From Clostridia bacterium (GTDB lineage: Bacteria > Bacillota > Clostridia > Lachnospirales > Lachnospiraceae), in the NCBI GenBank assembly GCA_003252135.1, contig QKDK01000272.1, forward strand, positions 1 to 32,658: a DNA stretch of 32,658 nt. Direction: 5' to 3'. A program made the translations under genes and the position numbers. Positions 15,738-23,362 of the stretch are shown one piece after another; the stretch's first letter is position 1, and each line of letters begins with the position of its first letter. Under the pieces are notes generated by a model. The model did no database searches. It saw nothing but the letters and a program-made list of their open reading frames with translations, and had not been told where the DNA came from.

Positions 15738-16817
15738 ATGAACGTAAATCTATTATTGAATGAAGCAATTAGGAAGAAACCTGCCAGCAACCGTGCCAGC
15801 AGAAAAAGAAGCAGTTCCACTCCTGATGATATTATCCGTATGAATTATAATGAGAATCAGTATGGTATGTCTCCAAAGGCATATCAGGCATTTGTTGAAG
15901 CAACTGCAAAATCCAGTTATTATCCTGACTTCTTTGCAATTGACTTAAAGACAGCACTGGCAAAGGAATTTAATCTGGAATGGGCTAATATAATCACTGT
16001 TGCAGGTTCGAGCGCTCTGATCGATATGGTAGGAGCGATCTTCATCAACCCAGGTGACGAGGTCCTCTTTTGTGAACCGACCTTCGATGCATTTCGTGAT
16101 ATGGCAAATGACTACGGTGCAACCTGTGTGACCGCTCCGCTGGATGAAAATATGTGCTTTGATCTTGATGCCCTGTACAGCAAGATTACTGATAAAACTA
16201 AAATCATTGTTATCTGCAACCCGAACAATCCGACAGGCGGACATATTGCTTCTGATAAAGTAGAAGCTTTTATTCGCAAGGTTCCTGAATCTATTCTTGT
16301 TGTTGTAGATGAGGCTTATATCGAATATGTTGATCGTGAAGAAAACAGCAGTATGGTTCGGATGATCCAGTCTGGTTACGATAAGCCTATGATCGTTCTC
16401 CGTACCTTCTCGAAGATCCACGGAATGGCAGGTCTGCGTGTTGGTTACGGTATTGCCAGTGCTGAAATTGCCGACGAGTTCGGCAAGTCCTCACATGCAT
16501 GGAATGTCAGCAATGTTGGGCAGGCTACTGCAGTTGCCGCTTTAAATGATAAAGAATATGTAAAAGATGTACGCGCAAAAAATAAAGAATGCAGAGAATA
16601 TATCACTGCTGAGCTTTCAAAGCTTGGATGCAAGGTCTATCCTTCCCAGACCAACTTTATCTTCTTCGACTCAAAACTCGCTCCTGCGGATATGACTGCA
16701 AAATTAAAGGAAAAGAAAATTCTAATCGGTACCTTTGCATCCAGTCGTGTAAGTATTGGCACGATGGATCAGAGTAAAAAATTCATCGCTGCAGTTGCTG
16801 AGATTTTAAGTGAATAA
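15738..16817 (+). CDS. Class I/II PLP aminotransferase, HisC-like
   Basis: Pyridoxal-phosphate aminotransferase of the histidinol-phosphate aminotransferase group, 359 residues. The lysine that binds PLP is K226 in TFSKIHGMAGLRVGYG. Other family motifs are NPNNPTG (161-167), DEAYIEY (191-197) and the early MNYNENQYG substrate loop. The start follows GAGAGGAG. It is not in a histidine operon: the neighbours are a 2-hydroxyacid dehydrogenase and the ior/paaK operon. HisC-like enzymes often accept aromatic amino acids, so a role in making phenylpyruvate, hydroxyphenylpyruvate or indolepyruvate is plausible but inferred. The leader is long and the promoter carries repeated boxes, suggesting regulation. 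Confidence 0.9.
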   Translation: MNVNLLLNEAIRKKPASNRASRKRSSSTPDDIIRMNYNENQYGMSPKAYQAFVEATAKSSYYPDFFAIDLKTALAKEFNLEWANIITVAGSSALIDMVGAIFINPGDEVLFCEPTFDAFRDMANDYGATCVTAPLDENMCFDLDALYSKITDKTKIIVICNPNNPTGGHIASDKVEAFIRKVPESILVVVDEAYIEYVDREENSSMVRMIQSGYDKPMIVLRTFSKIHGMAGLRVGYGIASAEIADEFGKSSHAWNVSNVGQATAVAALNDKEYVKDVRAKNKECREYITAELSKLGCKVYPSQTNFIFFDSKLAPADMTAKLKEKKILIGTFASSRVSIGTMDQSKKFIAAVAEILSE

Positions 16818-16886
16818 TCAGTTTTCCTTTTTGAACGTTCAGGACATGCACTGTACTCAGGTATAATGTTTTGAACTGGTCATCGC

Positions 16887-16933
16887 TATATTAATAAGGA
16901 AGCATTTTTATTGCATTTCTTCCTATTAATATA
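16887..16933. repeat. Long hairpin without T tract downstream of the aminotransferase
   Basis: TATATTAATAAGGAAG and CTTCCTATTAATATA pair over about 15 bases with one bulged A and a 16-base loop. No T run follows on either strand, so it is not a standard terminator. It could protect the 3' end of the aminotransferase mRNA or be part of its 3' untranslated region. Confidence 0.5.
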
Positions 16934-16960
16934 AAGTATTATACATAAGACTCCCAAGTC

Positions 16961-16990
16961 AAAAAAGAAGAGGTGCAGACCTCTTCTTTT
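16961..16990. terminator. Bidirectional terminator between aminotransferase and ior/paaK operon
   Basis: AAAAGAAGAGGT, loop GCAG, ACCTCTTCTTTT is a perfect stem flanked by A and T runs on both sides. It ends the plus-strand aminotransferase transcript and the minus-strand paaK-ior-ACT transcript. Confidence 0.9.
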
Positions 16991-16991
16991 C

Positions 16992-17031
16992 CTTTGTATT
17001 CCTTTGTATTCCTTTGCATCTCTTTGTATAT
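16992..17031 (-). repeat. Four 10-base tandem repeats after the ACT gene
   Basis: On the minus (coding) strand the units read ATATACAAAG, AGATGCAAAG, GAATACAAAG, GAATACAAAG. They fill the space between the last ACT gene's stop and the terminator. The core RTRCAAAG resembles repeat motifs in two other spacers of the same operon (18878-18915 and 19955-20030). Confidence 0.75.
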
Positions 17032-17048
17032 CCATTAATCAACTGCTG

Positions 17049-17480
17049 TTATGCCTGAAAGCTGTATACTTCTTCTGCTTTATACAGGATAAAACCTGCC
17101 TTTTGTAAGTTGTCTGCAACAGGCTGTGTATCACTTACTTTTAATATTACAGAGGAGTTTACTCCAGTTGACAGAACATACATATATTCAATGTTGCTGC
17201 CGGCCTCAGATACCACCTTTAGAATCTGCTGCAGCTGGCCGCTTTTATTGGGAACTCTTACGGCGATTACATCTGTAAATTTTGCAGAAATGCCTGCTTC
17301 CTTAAGAACCTCGCGTCCTCTTTCGGGGTCTGAAACAATGACACGTAAAATTCCGTATTCAGAAGTATCAGCAAGACTCAGGGTTACTATATTAATATCA
17401 TGTTTTGCGAGAACATCTGTAACTTCTAAAAGCCTGCCTTCGCGGTTTTCTATAAAGACTGATAATTGCTTTATTAACAT
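17049..17480 (-). CDS. Double ACT-domain protein (first copy)
   Basis: A 143-residue protein made of two ACT domains, roughly residues 1-65 (MLIKQLSVFIENREGRLLEVTDVL) and 68-140 (TDVIAVRVPNKSGQLQQILKVV). ACT domains bind amino acids and regulate enzymes. Stand-alone pairs like this commonly sit beside paaK/ior genes. The start at 17480 has AAAGGAGG at 7 bases; the ORF track's longer start at 17504 overlaps the ribosome binding site and is rejected. It follows paaK by 20 bases and is the last gene of the operon. It is a clear paralogue of the ACT protein at 18923-19345 but has diverged. Sensing phenylalanine, tyrosine or tryptophan is an inference. Confidence 0.88.
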   Translation of the reverse strand: MLIKQLSVFIENREGRLLEVTDVLAKHDINIVTLSLADTSEYGILRVIVSDPERGREVLKEAGISAKFTDVIAVRVPNKSGQLQQILKVVSEAGSNIEYMYVLSTGVNSSVILKVSDTQPVADNLQKAGFILYKAEEVYSFQA

Positions 17481-17500
17481 CTGACTTCCTCCTTTACTTT

Positions 17501-18799
17501 TCAATACAGTTTTCTGTTATCAATGACACGTTTTGCTTTACCTTCACTTCTGGCAAGTGTCTTTGGTTCGACCAGTTTTACGTGTGCGACAACGCCAAGT
17601 GCCTGCTCCAGCGTTCTTTCAATTCTCTTTGTCATATTCTCCAGCTCACGAATCTCATCAAAGTTGAAGGAATCATCTGCTTCGACCTGTACTTCAAGTG
17701 TATCAAGATTATTGATACGGTCGACAACCAGCAGATAGTTTGGTGTTACCCCACCCATTTCAAGCAGCGCTGCCTCCACCTGAGAAGGAAACACATTAAC
17801 TCCTCTGATGATCAGCATATCATCGGACCGTCCCTGGAACCTTGAAAGTCTTGCCATGGTCCGACCGCACGGACATTTGTCATAAGAAATGCTTGTAAGG
17901 TCCTTTGTTCTATAGCGGAACAAAGGCAGGGCTTCTTTTGTTACAGGAGTGAATACCAGCTCTCCCACTGTTCCAGGCGCAACCGGCTGCAGGGTCTTTG
18001 GATCTATGATTTCAGGAATAAAATGATCTTCATAAACATGCAGGCCGGTATGATACTCACAGTCTCCGGCAACACCCGGTCCGAGAATCTCGCTCAGACC
18101 ATAAATGTCATAAGCAGTAATACCTAATCTTCTTTCAATTTCATTCCTCATGCCATCTGTCCAGGGTTCGGCTCCGCAGATCGCACTTTTCAGCTTGATC
18201 TTCCCTACCTTTCCTTCTTCTTCCAGCGCTTCTGTCAGATACATCAGATAAGACGGAGTACAGCAAATTGTTGTGACGCCAAAGTCTTCCATCAGGGTGA
18301 GCTGTTTTTTTGTATTTCCGGTAGAAAGCGGTACGACCATGGCACCAACATTTTCAGCACCATAATGCACACCCAGTCCGCCGGTGAACAGTCCGTAGCC
18401 ATACGATATCTGAACCTTGTCATTTCGTCCTACTCCGCCCATAGTAAGTACTCGTGCCACACACTCCGACCACATCTCAATATCTCTTCTTGTATATCCC
18501 ACAACCGTAGCTTTTCCCGTTGTTCCGGATGACGCATGAACACGTACGATTTCTGATTCTGGAACTGCAAACAGACCAAATGGATAGTTGTCACGTAAAT
18601 CATCTTTTGTTGTATACGGCAGCTTCGATAAATCCTCAATTCCCTGAATATCGCCTGGTTCCAGCCCCATCTGCTGCATCTTTTTACGATAAAATTCCAC
18701 ATTATGATAAACGTTGTTTACCATTTTAACAAGCCTTGCGCTTTGCAGCGTCTGAATCTGATCGCGGCTCATACACTCTTTTGTCTCATTCCAGATCAT
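17501..18799 (-). CDS. paaK: Phenylacetate-CoA ligase family protein (PaaK, first copy)
   Basis: AMP-forming aryl-CoA ligase of 432 residues, the usual size. It joins phenylacetate or a related aryl acid to CoA, or in reverse could release the acid from its CoA ester. The ATP-binding loop is SSGTTGKA (about 90-97), the adenylate motif is YGLSEILGPG, and RSDDMLIIRGVNVFPSQVE with a later EGKAKRV marks the C-terminal lid domain. A PCGR Cys motif (YDKCPCGRTMARL) is also typical. It differs from the second PaaK at the substrate-pocket motif (SEILGPGVAG versus SELNGPGLSG). It is preceded by a 123-base spacer with a 19-base tandem repeat and followed after 20 bases by an ACT gene. Confidence 0.93.
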   Translation of the reverse strand: MIWNETKECMSRDQIQTLQSARLVKMVNNVYHNVEFYRKKMQQMGLEPGDIQGIEDLSKLPYTTKDDLRDNYPFGLFAVPESEIVRVHASSGTTGKATVVGYTRRDIEMWSECVARVLTMGGVGRNDKVQISYGYGLFTGGLGVHYGAENVGAMVVPLSTGNTKKQLTLMEDFGVTTICCTPSYLMYLTEALEEEGKVGKIKLKSAICGAEPWTDGMRNEIERRLGITAYDIYGLSEILGPGVAGDCEYHTGLHVYEDHFIPEIIDPKTLQPVAPGTVGELVFTPVTKEALPLFRYRTKDLTSISYDKCPCGRTMARLSRFQGRSDDMLIIRGVNVFPSQVEAALLEMGGVTPNYLLVVDRINNLDTLEVQVEADDSFNFDEIRELENMTKRIERTLEQALGVVAHVKLVEPKTLARSEGKAKRVIDNRKLY

Positions 18800-18877
18800 C
18801 GTTTAAGAACCATCCCTTTCTTATATATAGTCATTTTATTTCGCAATACACTTTCCTATTCCTTTTTGTTATTCAAA

Positions 18878-18915
18878 TTACTTCTGTATCACCTGTTTAC
18901 TTCTGTATCACCTGT
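18878..18915 (-). repeat. Perfect 19-base tandem duplication in the ACT-paaK spacer
   Basis: On the coding (minus) strand ACAGGTGATACAGAAGTAA occurs twice in a row, perfectly. The core ATACAGAAG recurs in the iorA-iorB spacer. The rest of the spacer (18800-18922) shows no terminator and only weak promoter-like sequence. Confidence 0.85.
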
Positions 18916-18922
18916 TTATTTC

Positions 18923-19345
18923 TCATTCCTGCGTAAGCTTTTCCGTGACCATGACCCCATTTTCCATCAGAACCTTTTCCGCCTCTTCCATTCTGTCAAG
19001 ATTCATCAGCATCAGCGGTTCGCTCTGCCCGCGCAGAACAAATGAGTAAATGTAGTTGATTTCCAGTCTGGCATCAGCAAGAATCCACATGACACGGTCC
19101 AGCTCGCCTGGTTTATCCACAAGCTCAATTGCAACAACATCTGTCAGTTTAACAATAAATCCATTTTCTGTCAGAACGCGCTTTGCTTCACCTGTCTTAT
19201 CCACCATCAGTCGCAGAATTCCAAACTCTGGTGAGTCAAAAGAAGCAATTGCACGGATACTGATATTATTTTCTCGAAGAACACGTGTTACTTTTGCAAG
19301 ACTTCCAACTTCATTCTCCACAAATACAGAGAGCTGTTTTACCAT
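18923..19345 (-). CDS. Double ACT-domain protein (second copy)
   Basis: A 140-residue protein with two ACT domains (MVKQLSVFVENEVGSLAKVTRVL and TDVVAIELVDKPGELDRVMWIL). It is colinear with the ACT protein at 17049-17480 and shares short motifs such as KQLSVF.EN and YGILR/FGILR, so the two arose by duplication. AAGGAGG lies 8 bases upstream of the ATG. It follows iorB by 13 bases, which places it in the oxidoreductase operon as a likely amino-acid sensor. It has no DNA-binding domain, so it probably acts by contact with an enzyme or other protein. Confidence 0.88.
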   Translation of the reverse strand: MVKQLSVFVENEVGSLAKVTRVLRENNISIRAIASFDSPEFGILRLMVDKTGEAKRVLTENGFIVKLTDVVAIELVDKPGELDRVMWILADARLEINYIYSFVLRGQSEPLMLMNLDRMEEAEKVLMENGVMVTEKLTQE

Positions 19346-19358
19346 ATCATTCTCCTCC

Positions 19359-19946
19359 TTACGCGTTGATCTTCTGTAATTCGAATCCTGTTACAAATGC
19401 CTTTTTGTTTATCTCGACTGTTTTTGGCGGGACAAGCTTCTCAATCACTTCCAGCCAGTCTTCTTTTGAAAAGTCCATATGCTGTGCCGCAACACCGAGT
19501 ACTACAATATTAAAGGTTCGGGCATTTCCAAGTTCCTTCGCAATGCTCATTGCATCAACTGCAATTACTTTATGCCTGCTCTGCAGCATTTCTATTATAT
19601 TCTCCGGATATACTGCTGCTCCGATGACAACCGGCATCGGGTCAATGCGTTGATCGTTCAGTATCAGGACCCCATCCTTTTTCAGATAATGCGCGTATCG
19701 ATAAGCCTCTAGCCGTTCAAATGCAATCAGGACATCTGCCTGCCCTTCTTCAACAATCGGTTCAGCGACCTTTTCACCGTACCGGACAAACGTTACCACG
19801 CTGCCGCCTCGCTGTGCCATCCCATGTACCTCAGAAAGTTTAACATCAAAACCTGCATGAATGGTAATACCCCCGAGGATTCTGCTAGTCAGCAGTGTTC
19901 CCTGACCGCCTACTCCGACGATCATTATATTTTTCGTTGTTTTCAT
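19359..19946 (-). CDS. iorB: Indolepyruvate:ferredoxin oxidoreductase, beta subunit
   Basis: Gamma-domain subunit of the arylpyruvate oxidoreductase, 195 residues. The N-terminal nucleotide/CoA-binding motif is IMIVGVGGQGTLLTSRILG, followed by SEVHGMAQRGGSVVTFVRYG, both hallmarks of IorB and related 2-oxoacid:ferredoxin oxidoreductase gamma domains. Together with IorA it converts aryl-2-oxoacid, CoA and oxidised ferredoxin to arylacyl-CoA, CO2 and reduced ferredoxin. The Shine-Dalgarno is a modest GAGGG close to the ATG. The spacer to iorA upstream is a 97-base purine-rich repeat tract. Confidence 0.95.
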   Translation of the reverse strand: MKTTKNIMIVGVGGQGTLLTSRILGGITIHAGFDVKLSEVHGMAQRGGSVVTFVRYGEKVAEPIVEEGQADVLIAFERLEAYRYAHYLKKDGVLILNDQRIDPMPVVIGAAVYPENIIEMLQSRHKVIAVDAMSIAKELGNARTFNIVVLGVAAQHMDFSKEDWLEVIEKLVPPKTVEINKKAFVTGFELQKINA

Positions 19947-19954
19947 CTTACCCT

Positions 19955-20030
19955 CACTTCTGCACTTCGCTTCTGTATTTCATTTCTGTATTTTACTTTT
20001 GCACTTCATTTTTTCATTTCATTTTGCTTA
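19955..20030 (-). repeat. Degenerate purine-rich repeats in the iorA-iorB spacer
   Basis: On the coding strand the spacer contains GTGCAAAAG, ATACAGAAA, ATACAGAAG and GTGCAGAAG at intervals of about 12-15 bases, within a tract that is almost all purine (plus ATGAAATGAAAAAATGAAG). The core RTRCARARR links it to the repeats at 18878 and 16992. No hairpin is likely in such a tract, so the mRNA here should be single-stranded. Confidence 0.6.
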
Positions 20031-20042
20031 TTCATATACTCA

Positions 20043-21782
20043 TTATTTATCAGACTTTTGAATCGCTCCAAATTTACAGATCTGCGCGCAAAGTCCGCAT
20101 CCGTTGCACATAGTATCATTGATCACCACACTCTTATCTGATCTTCTTGTGATAGCCGGACAGCCCGGTTTCATGCACATACCGCATTTTGTACAGATAT
20201 CTGTATTGATTTTATATTGAGATGTAATGGCCTTCTTATCCAGCAATACACAGGGCGCTTTTACAATTACCACTGAAAGCTCATCTTTTGCCACTTCCTC
20301 TTTGATGACCTGTTCCAGTTTTTCTGTGTTAAAAGCACCGACTGAAACGACATTTTTTATACCGATCGATTTACAGAGCATCTCCAGGTCGATTGCAGGG
20401 ACTGTTTCTCCCATCAGTGTTTTTCCCGTAGCTGCATGATCCTGATGGCCTGTCATTCCTGTTGTTGAATTATCAAGAATCAATATAGTTCCGGTTCCCT
20501 GATTATATACCGCATTGATCAGTGAATTGATGCCGGTGTGCATAAAGGTCGAATCTCCGATAACAGCAACCCAGTCTTTGATAAATTCTTTTCCTTTTGC
20601 TTTTTCAATACCATGCAGTGAACTGATGCTGGCGCCCATGCAGATCGTGGTATCGATGACGCTGAGCGGAGCCACCGCTCCCAGTGTATAACAGCCGATA
20701 TCGCCTGCAGCATGGATCTTTAACTTACTCAGAACATGGAAGGTACTGCGGTGCGGACAGCCGGGGCAAAGAATCGGCGGGCGCATCGGCGCTGCTGCTG
20801 CTTGTTCGATCTCGAGCTCCTGCCTGAGGATAGCTGTCCTGAGCAGATTTGCGCTGTATTCGCCCTGAATGGTTAATATTTCTTTTCCTATCGCTTTGAT
20901 TCCCCAGGCTCTTACCTGCTCTTCAATGATTGGATCAAGTTCTTCAACAATATATAATGTTTCAACATTTTCGGCAAATTCCATGATCAGGTTTTTAGGA
21001 AGCGGATTTACCAGTCCAAGTTTTAACACAGAAACATCAGGCATTGCTTCCTTTACATACTGATAAGGAATTCCTGCCGTTATAACACCGATTTTTCTGT
21101 CATTATATTCTACTTTATTAACAGCCATTGAGCAGCCGTCAACTGCCATGCGCTTTTCTCTGTCTTCAACATGCAAATGTCTTTTTACTGCATTTCCCGG
21201 CATCATAACATTTTTCGCAATATTTTTCACATAAGGTCTGTCTTCTCTTTCTGTTCTTTCACAAAGCTCGACCATGCCCTGAGAATGAGAAAGCCTTGTC
21301 GTTACACGGACGATGACGGGGGTGTCGTATTGTTCGCTCAGGTCAAAGGCAAACTTGGTAAATTCCTTTGCTTCTTCGCTGTCCGACGGTTCCAGCACAG
21401 GCACCTTTGCAGCTCTTGCAACAGCCCTTGTATCCTGCTCATTCTGCGAACTGTAGAGTCCCGGGTCATCCGCTGCTGCCAGGACCAGTCCTCCGTTTGC
21501 TCCGATATAGGATACCGTATAGAGCGGGTCTGCAGCCACATTGACACCGACATGCTTCATGGATGCCAGTGCTCTAACTCCGCTGATGGATGCACCGATG
21601 GCCACCTCCATTGCAACTTTTTCATTTGGTGACCATTCTGAATAAATCTCTTTATATTTAACAATGTTTTCGCTGATTTCAGTACTTGGTGTTCCCGGAT
21701 ATGCTGCGGAAACCTTAACACCTGCTTCATATGCTCCTCTGGCAATAGCTTCATTGCCAAGCATGATTACTTTATCTGACAC
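20043..21782 (-). CDS. iorA: Indolepyruvate:ferredoxin oxidoreductase, alpha subunit
   Basis: Catalytic thiamine-pyrophosphate subunit, about 579 residues. In order: the 2-oxoacid oxidoreductase alpha-like domain (GNEAIARGAYEAGVKVSAAYPGTPSTEI), the CPGCPHR motif, the TPP-binding segment GDIGCYTLGA with GDSTFMHTG, and a C-terminal ferredoxin-like domain with two Cys clusters (CTKCGMCMKPGCP and CNGCGLCAQIC). This arrangement is specific to IorA. The ORF track begins at a TTG inside the upstream paaK gene. The GTG at 21782, with AAAGGAG 8 bases away, is the better start and leaves a 32-base gap. The enzyme feeds reduced ferredoxin to the anaerobe's energy metabolism. Confidence 0.95.
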   Translation of the reverse strand: MSDKVIMLGNEAIARGAYEAGVKVSAAYPGTPSTEISENIVKYKEIYSEWSPNEKVAMEVAIGASISGVRALASMKHVGVNVAADPLYTVSYIGANGGLVLAAADDPGLYSSQNEQDTRAVARAAKVPVLEPSDSEEAKEFTKFAFDLSEQYDTPVIVRVTTRLSHSQGMVELCERTEREDRPYVKNIAKNVMMPGNAVKRHLHVEDREKRMAVDGCSMAVNKVEYNDRKIGVITAGIPYQYVKEAMPDVSVLKLGLVNPLPKNLIMEFAENVETLYIVEELDPIIEEQVRAWGIKAIGKEILTIQGEYSANLLRTAILRQELEIEQAAAAPMRPPILCPGCPHRSTFHVLSKLKIHAAGDIGCYTLGAVAPLSVIDTTICMGASISSLHGIEKAKGKEFIKDWVAVIGDSTFMHTGINSLINAVYNQGTGTILILDNSTTGMTGHQDHAATGKTLMGETVPAIDLEMLCKSIGIKNVVSVGAFNTEKLEQVIKEEVAKDELSVVIVKAPCVLLDKKAITSQYKINTDICTKCGMCMKPGCPAITRRSDKSVVINDTMCNGCGLCAQICKFGAIQKSDK

Positions 21783-21814
21783 AACCTGTTCTCCTTTCGG
21801 TTTTACGTTACTCT

Positions 21815-23134
21815 TTAACAATTCAGACCAAGTTCCTTACGCAGGTCTGTTACACGCTTTGCTTTTCCTTCAAATCGTTTCAGGGTTCCAGGTGCGACCA
21901 GCTTGATGTCAGCATCCAGACCAAGCACAGATTTCAGATTTCCGCGAACTTTTTTTGCCAGATCATTTAACTGGCCGTAAGATTCAAGCTGCGATTCATC
22001 CACCAGTTCAACCTTTATGGACATTGTATCCAGATGATTGATTCTTTCGACAATAATTTCATAATGCGGTCCAATCTCGGGAATTCGAAGGAGTACCTCC
22101 TCGATCTGCGTCGGAAATACATTGACACCCCTGATGATCAGCATATCATCGCTCCTGCCGGACAGATTCTCCATCCTGCATGTTGTTCTGCCGCATTTGC
22201 ACGGTTCATAGAAAAGCCTTGTGATATCTCTTGTTCTGTACCTGATCATAGGCAGCCCTTTTTTGGTAAGGCAGGTAATGACAAGTTCGCCTTTTTCACC
22301 CGCCGGCAGAACTTCTCCGGTCTCAGGATTGATGACTTCCGGTATAAAATGATCTTCGTGGATATGCATTCCGCAAAGTTCGAGACATTCTCCTGAAAGA
22401 CCTGGACCGTTCAGCTCACTCATACCGTAATTCTGCGTTGCTTTGAAGTCATCGCCCCAAAGCTTGTACATCTCCTGTCTCATGGGTTCTGTCATGCCTT
22501 CTCCGCCAAATAGTCCAATTTTAACTTTCAGATCCTTCTGTGGGTCTAACCCCATTTTCCTTGCAACCTCACCCATATGAAGTGCATAAGATGGCGTTGC
22601 CACCAGAAGCGTTGTCCCAAAATCTTTCATATACATCAGCTGTTTTTCTGTATTCCCGGAAGATGTCGGTGCTACCGCCGCACCCAGATTCTCCAGTCCG
22701 TAATGCAGTCCGAGAGCTCCGGTGAACATCCCGTAACCAAAACAGATCTGTGCAATATCATGGCTTGTCGCACCCCCAAGTGCAGCCACTCTTGTCACAG
22801 TCTCTGTCCAGTTAGCCATATCTTCTTTTGTATAACCGACCACGGTCGGTTTTCCTGTCGTTCCTGAGGAAGCATGAATTCTAACCATGTCATCCACCGG
22901 TACCGCAAACAATCCGTAAGGATAATGATCTCTGAAATCTTTCTTTACAGTAAATGGAAGGTTTTTTAAGTCTGCCAGTGACTTGATATGTTCCGGTCGT
23001 AACCTTGCTTCCTCCATTTTGCTGCGGTAAGGTGCTACTTTTTCATATGCCCATGTAACCTGTTCTTTCAACCTGGCGAGCTGTATTTCCTCCATCTCGG
23101 CACGTGTACAGGTCTCTTCTTTTGCCCAAATCAT
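21815..23134 (-). CDS. paaK: Phenylacetate-CoA ligase family protein (PaaK, second copy)
   Basis: First gene of the ior operon, 439 residues, an AMP-forming aryl-CoA ligase. The motifs are SSGTTGKP (89-96), YGMSELNGPG, CKCGRTTCRM, RSDDMLIIRGVNVFPTQIE and the terminal EGKAKRV. The start chosen is the ATG with GGAGG at 6 bases; the ORF track's start at 23152 overlaps the ribosome binding site. It is co-transcribed with iorA from the very strong promoter at 23212-23239. The close pairing with Ior supports a role in handling arylacetyl-CoA made by the oxidoreductase. Direction in the cell (activating arylacetate or releasing it) cannot be told from sequence. Confidence 0.93.
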   Translation of the reverse strand: MIWAKEETCTRAEMEEIQLARLKEQVTWAYEKVAPYRSKMEEARLRPEHIKSLADLKNLPFTVKKDFRDHYPYGLFAVPVDDMVRIHASSGTTGKPTVVGYTKEDMANWTETVTRVAALGGATSHDIAQICFGYGMFTGALGLHYGLENLGAAVAPTSSGNTEKQLMYMKDFGTTLLVATPSYALHMGEVARKMGLDPQKDLKVKIGLFGGEGMTEPMRQEMYKLWGDDFKATQNYGMSELNGPGLSGECLELCGMHIHEDHFIPEVINPETGEVLPAGEKGELVITCLTKKGLPMIRYRTRDITRLFYEPCKCGRTTCRMENLSGRSDDMLIIRGVNVFPTQIEEVLLRIPEIGPHYEIIVERINHLDTMSIKVELVDESQLESYGQLNDLAKKVRGNLKSVLGLDADIKLVAPGTLKRFEGKAKRVTDLRKELGLNC

Positions 23135-23175
23135 TCGTATCCTCCAATGCATTGCACTGCCTGCTTTTCGCGTTT

Positions 23176-23197
23176 TTGCGTTGAAGCTTTAGCGCAG
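23176..23197. promoter_or_regulatory. Candidate operator dyad in the paaK-ior leader
   Basis: TTGCGTTGAAG directly abuts its imperfect inverse CTTTAGCGCAG (8 of 11 positions match). It lies about +8 to +30 relative to the predicted paaK-ior transcription start. The half-site TTGCRYYRAMG is also found twice in the symporter leader (23363-23392). Confidence 0.5.
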
Positions 23198-23211
23198 TAA
23201 ATTTACTTTAA

Positions 23212-23239
23212 ATTATAGCATTTCCAACTGATATGTCAA
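23212..23239 (-). promoter_or_regulatory. Very strong promoter of the paaK-ior operon
   Basis: Perfect TTGACA and TATAAT hexamers on the minus strand with a 16-base spacer and an extended -10 element (TGCTATAAT). The start of transcription is predicted near 23205. Confidence 0.85.
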
Positions 23240-23314
23240 TTGTTTTGGGATATTTATGCGTTTTTGCAATTCCCTTTTTACTGATAATTTTATGAAATAA
23301 TCGGGAATAACTAA

Positions 23315-23344
23315 TTGACACAGCCATGATATTAATGCTATCAT
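23315..23344 (+). promoter_or_regulatory. Promoter of the sodium:solute symporter gene
   Basis: TTGACA, 18 bases, TATCAT. It is divergent from the paaK-ior promoter about 75 bases away. The predicted start is near 23351. Confidence 0.6.
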
Positions 23345-23362
23345 TTTCAACATGAGACTTTA

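Noticed and set aside
16862-16990. Independent small RNA gene starting at TATAAT (16862)
   Set aside because: No -35 box at correct distance (TTGAAC is 25 bases away); more likely part of the aminotransferase 3' region.
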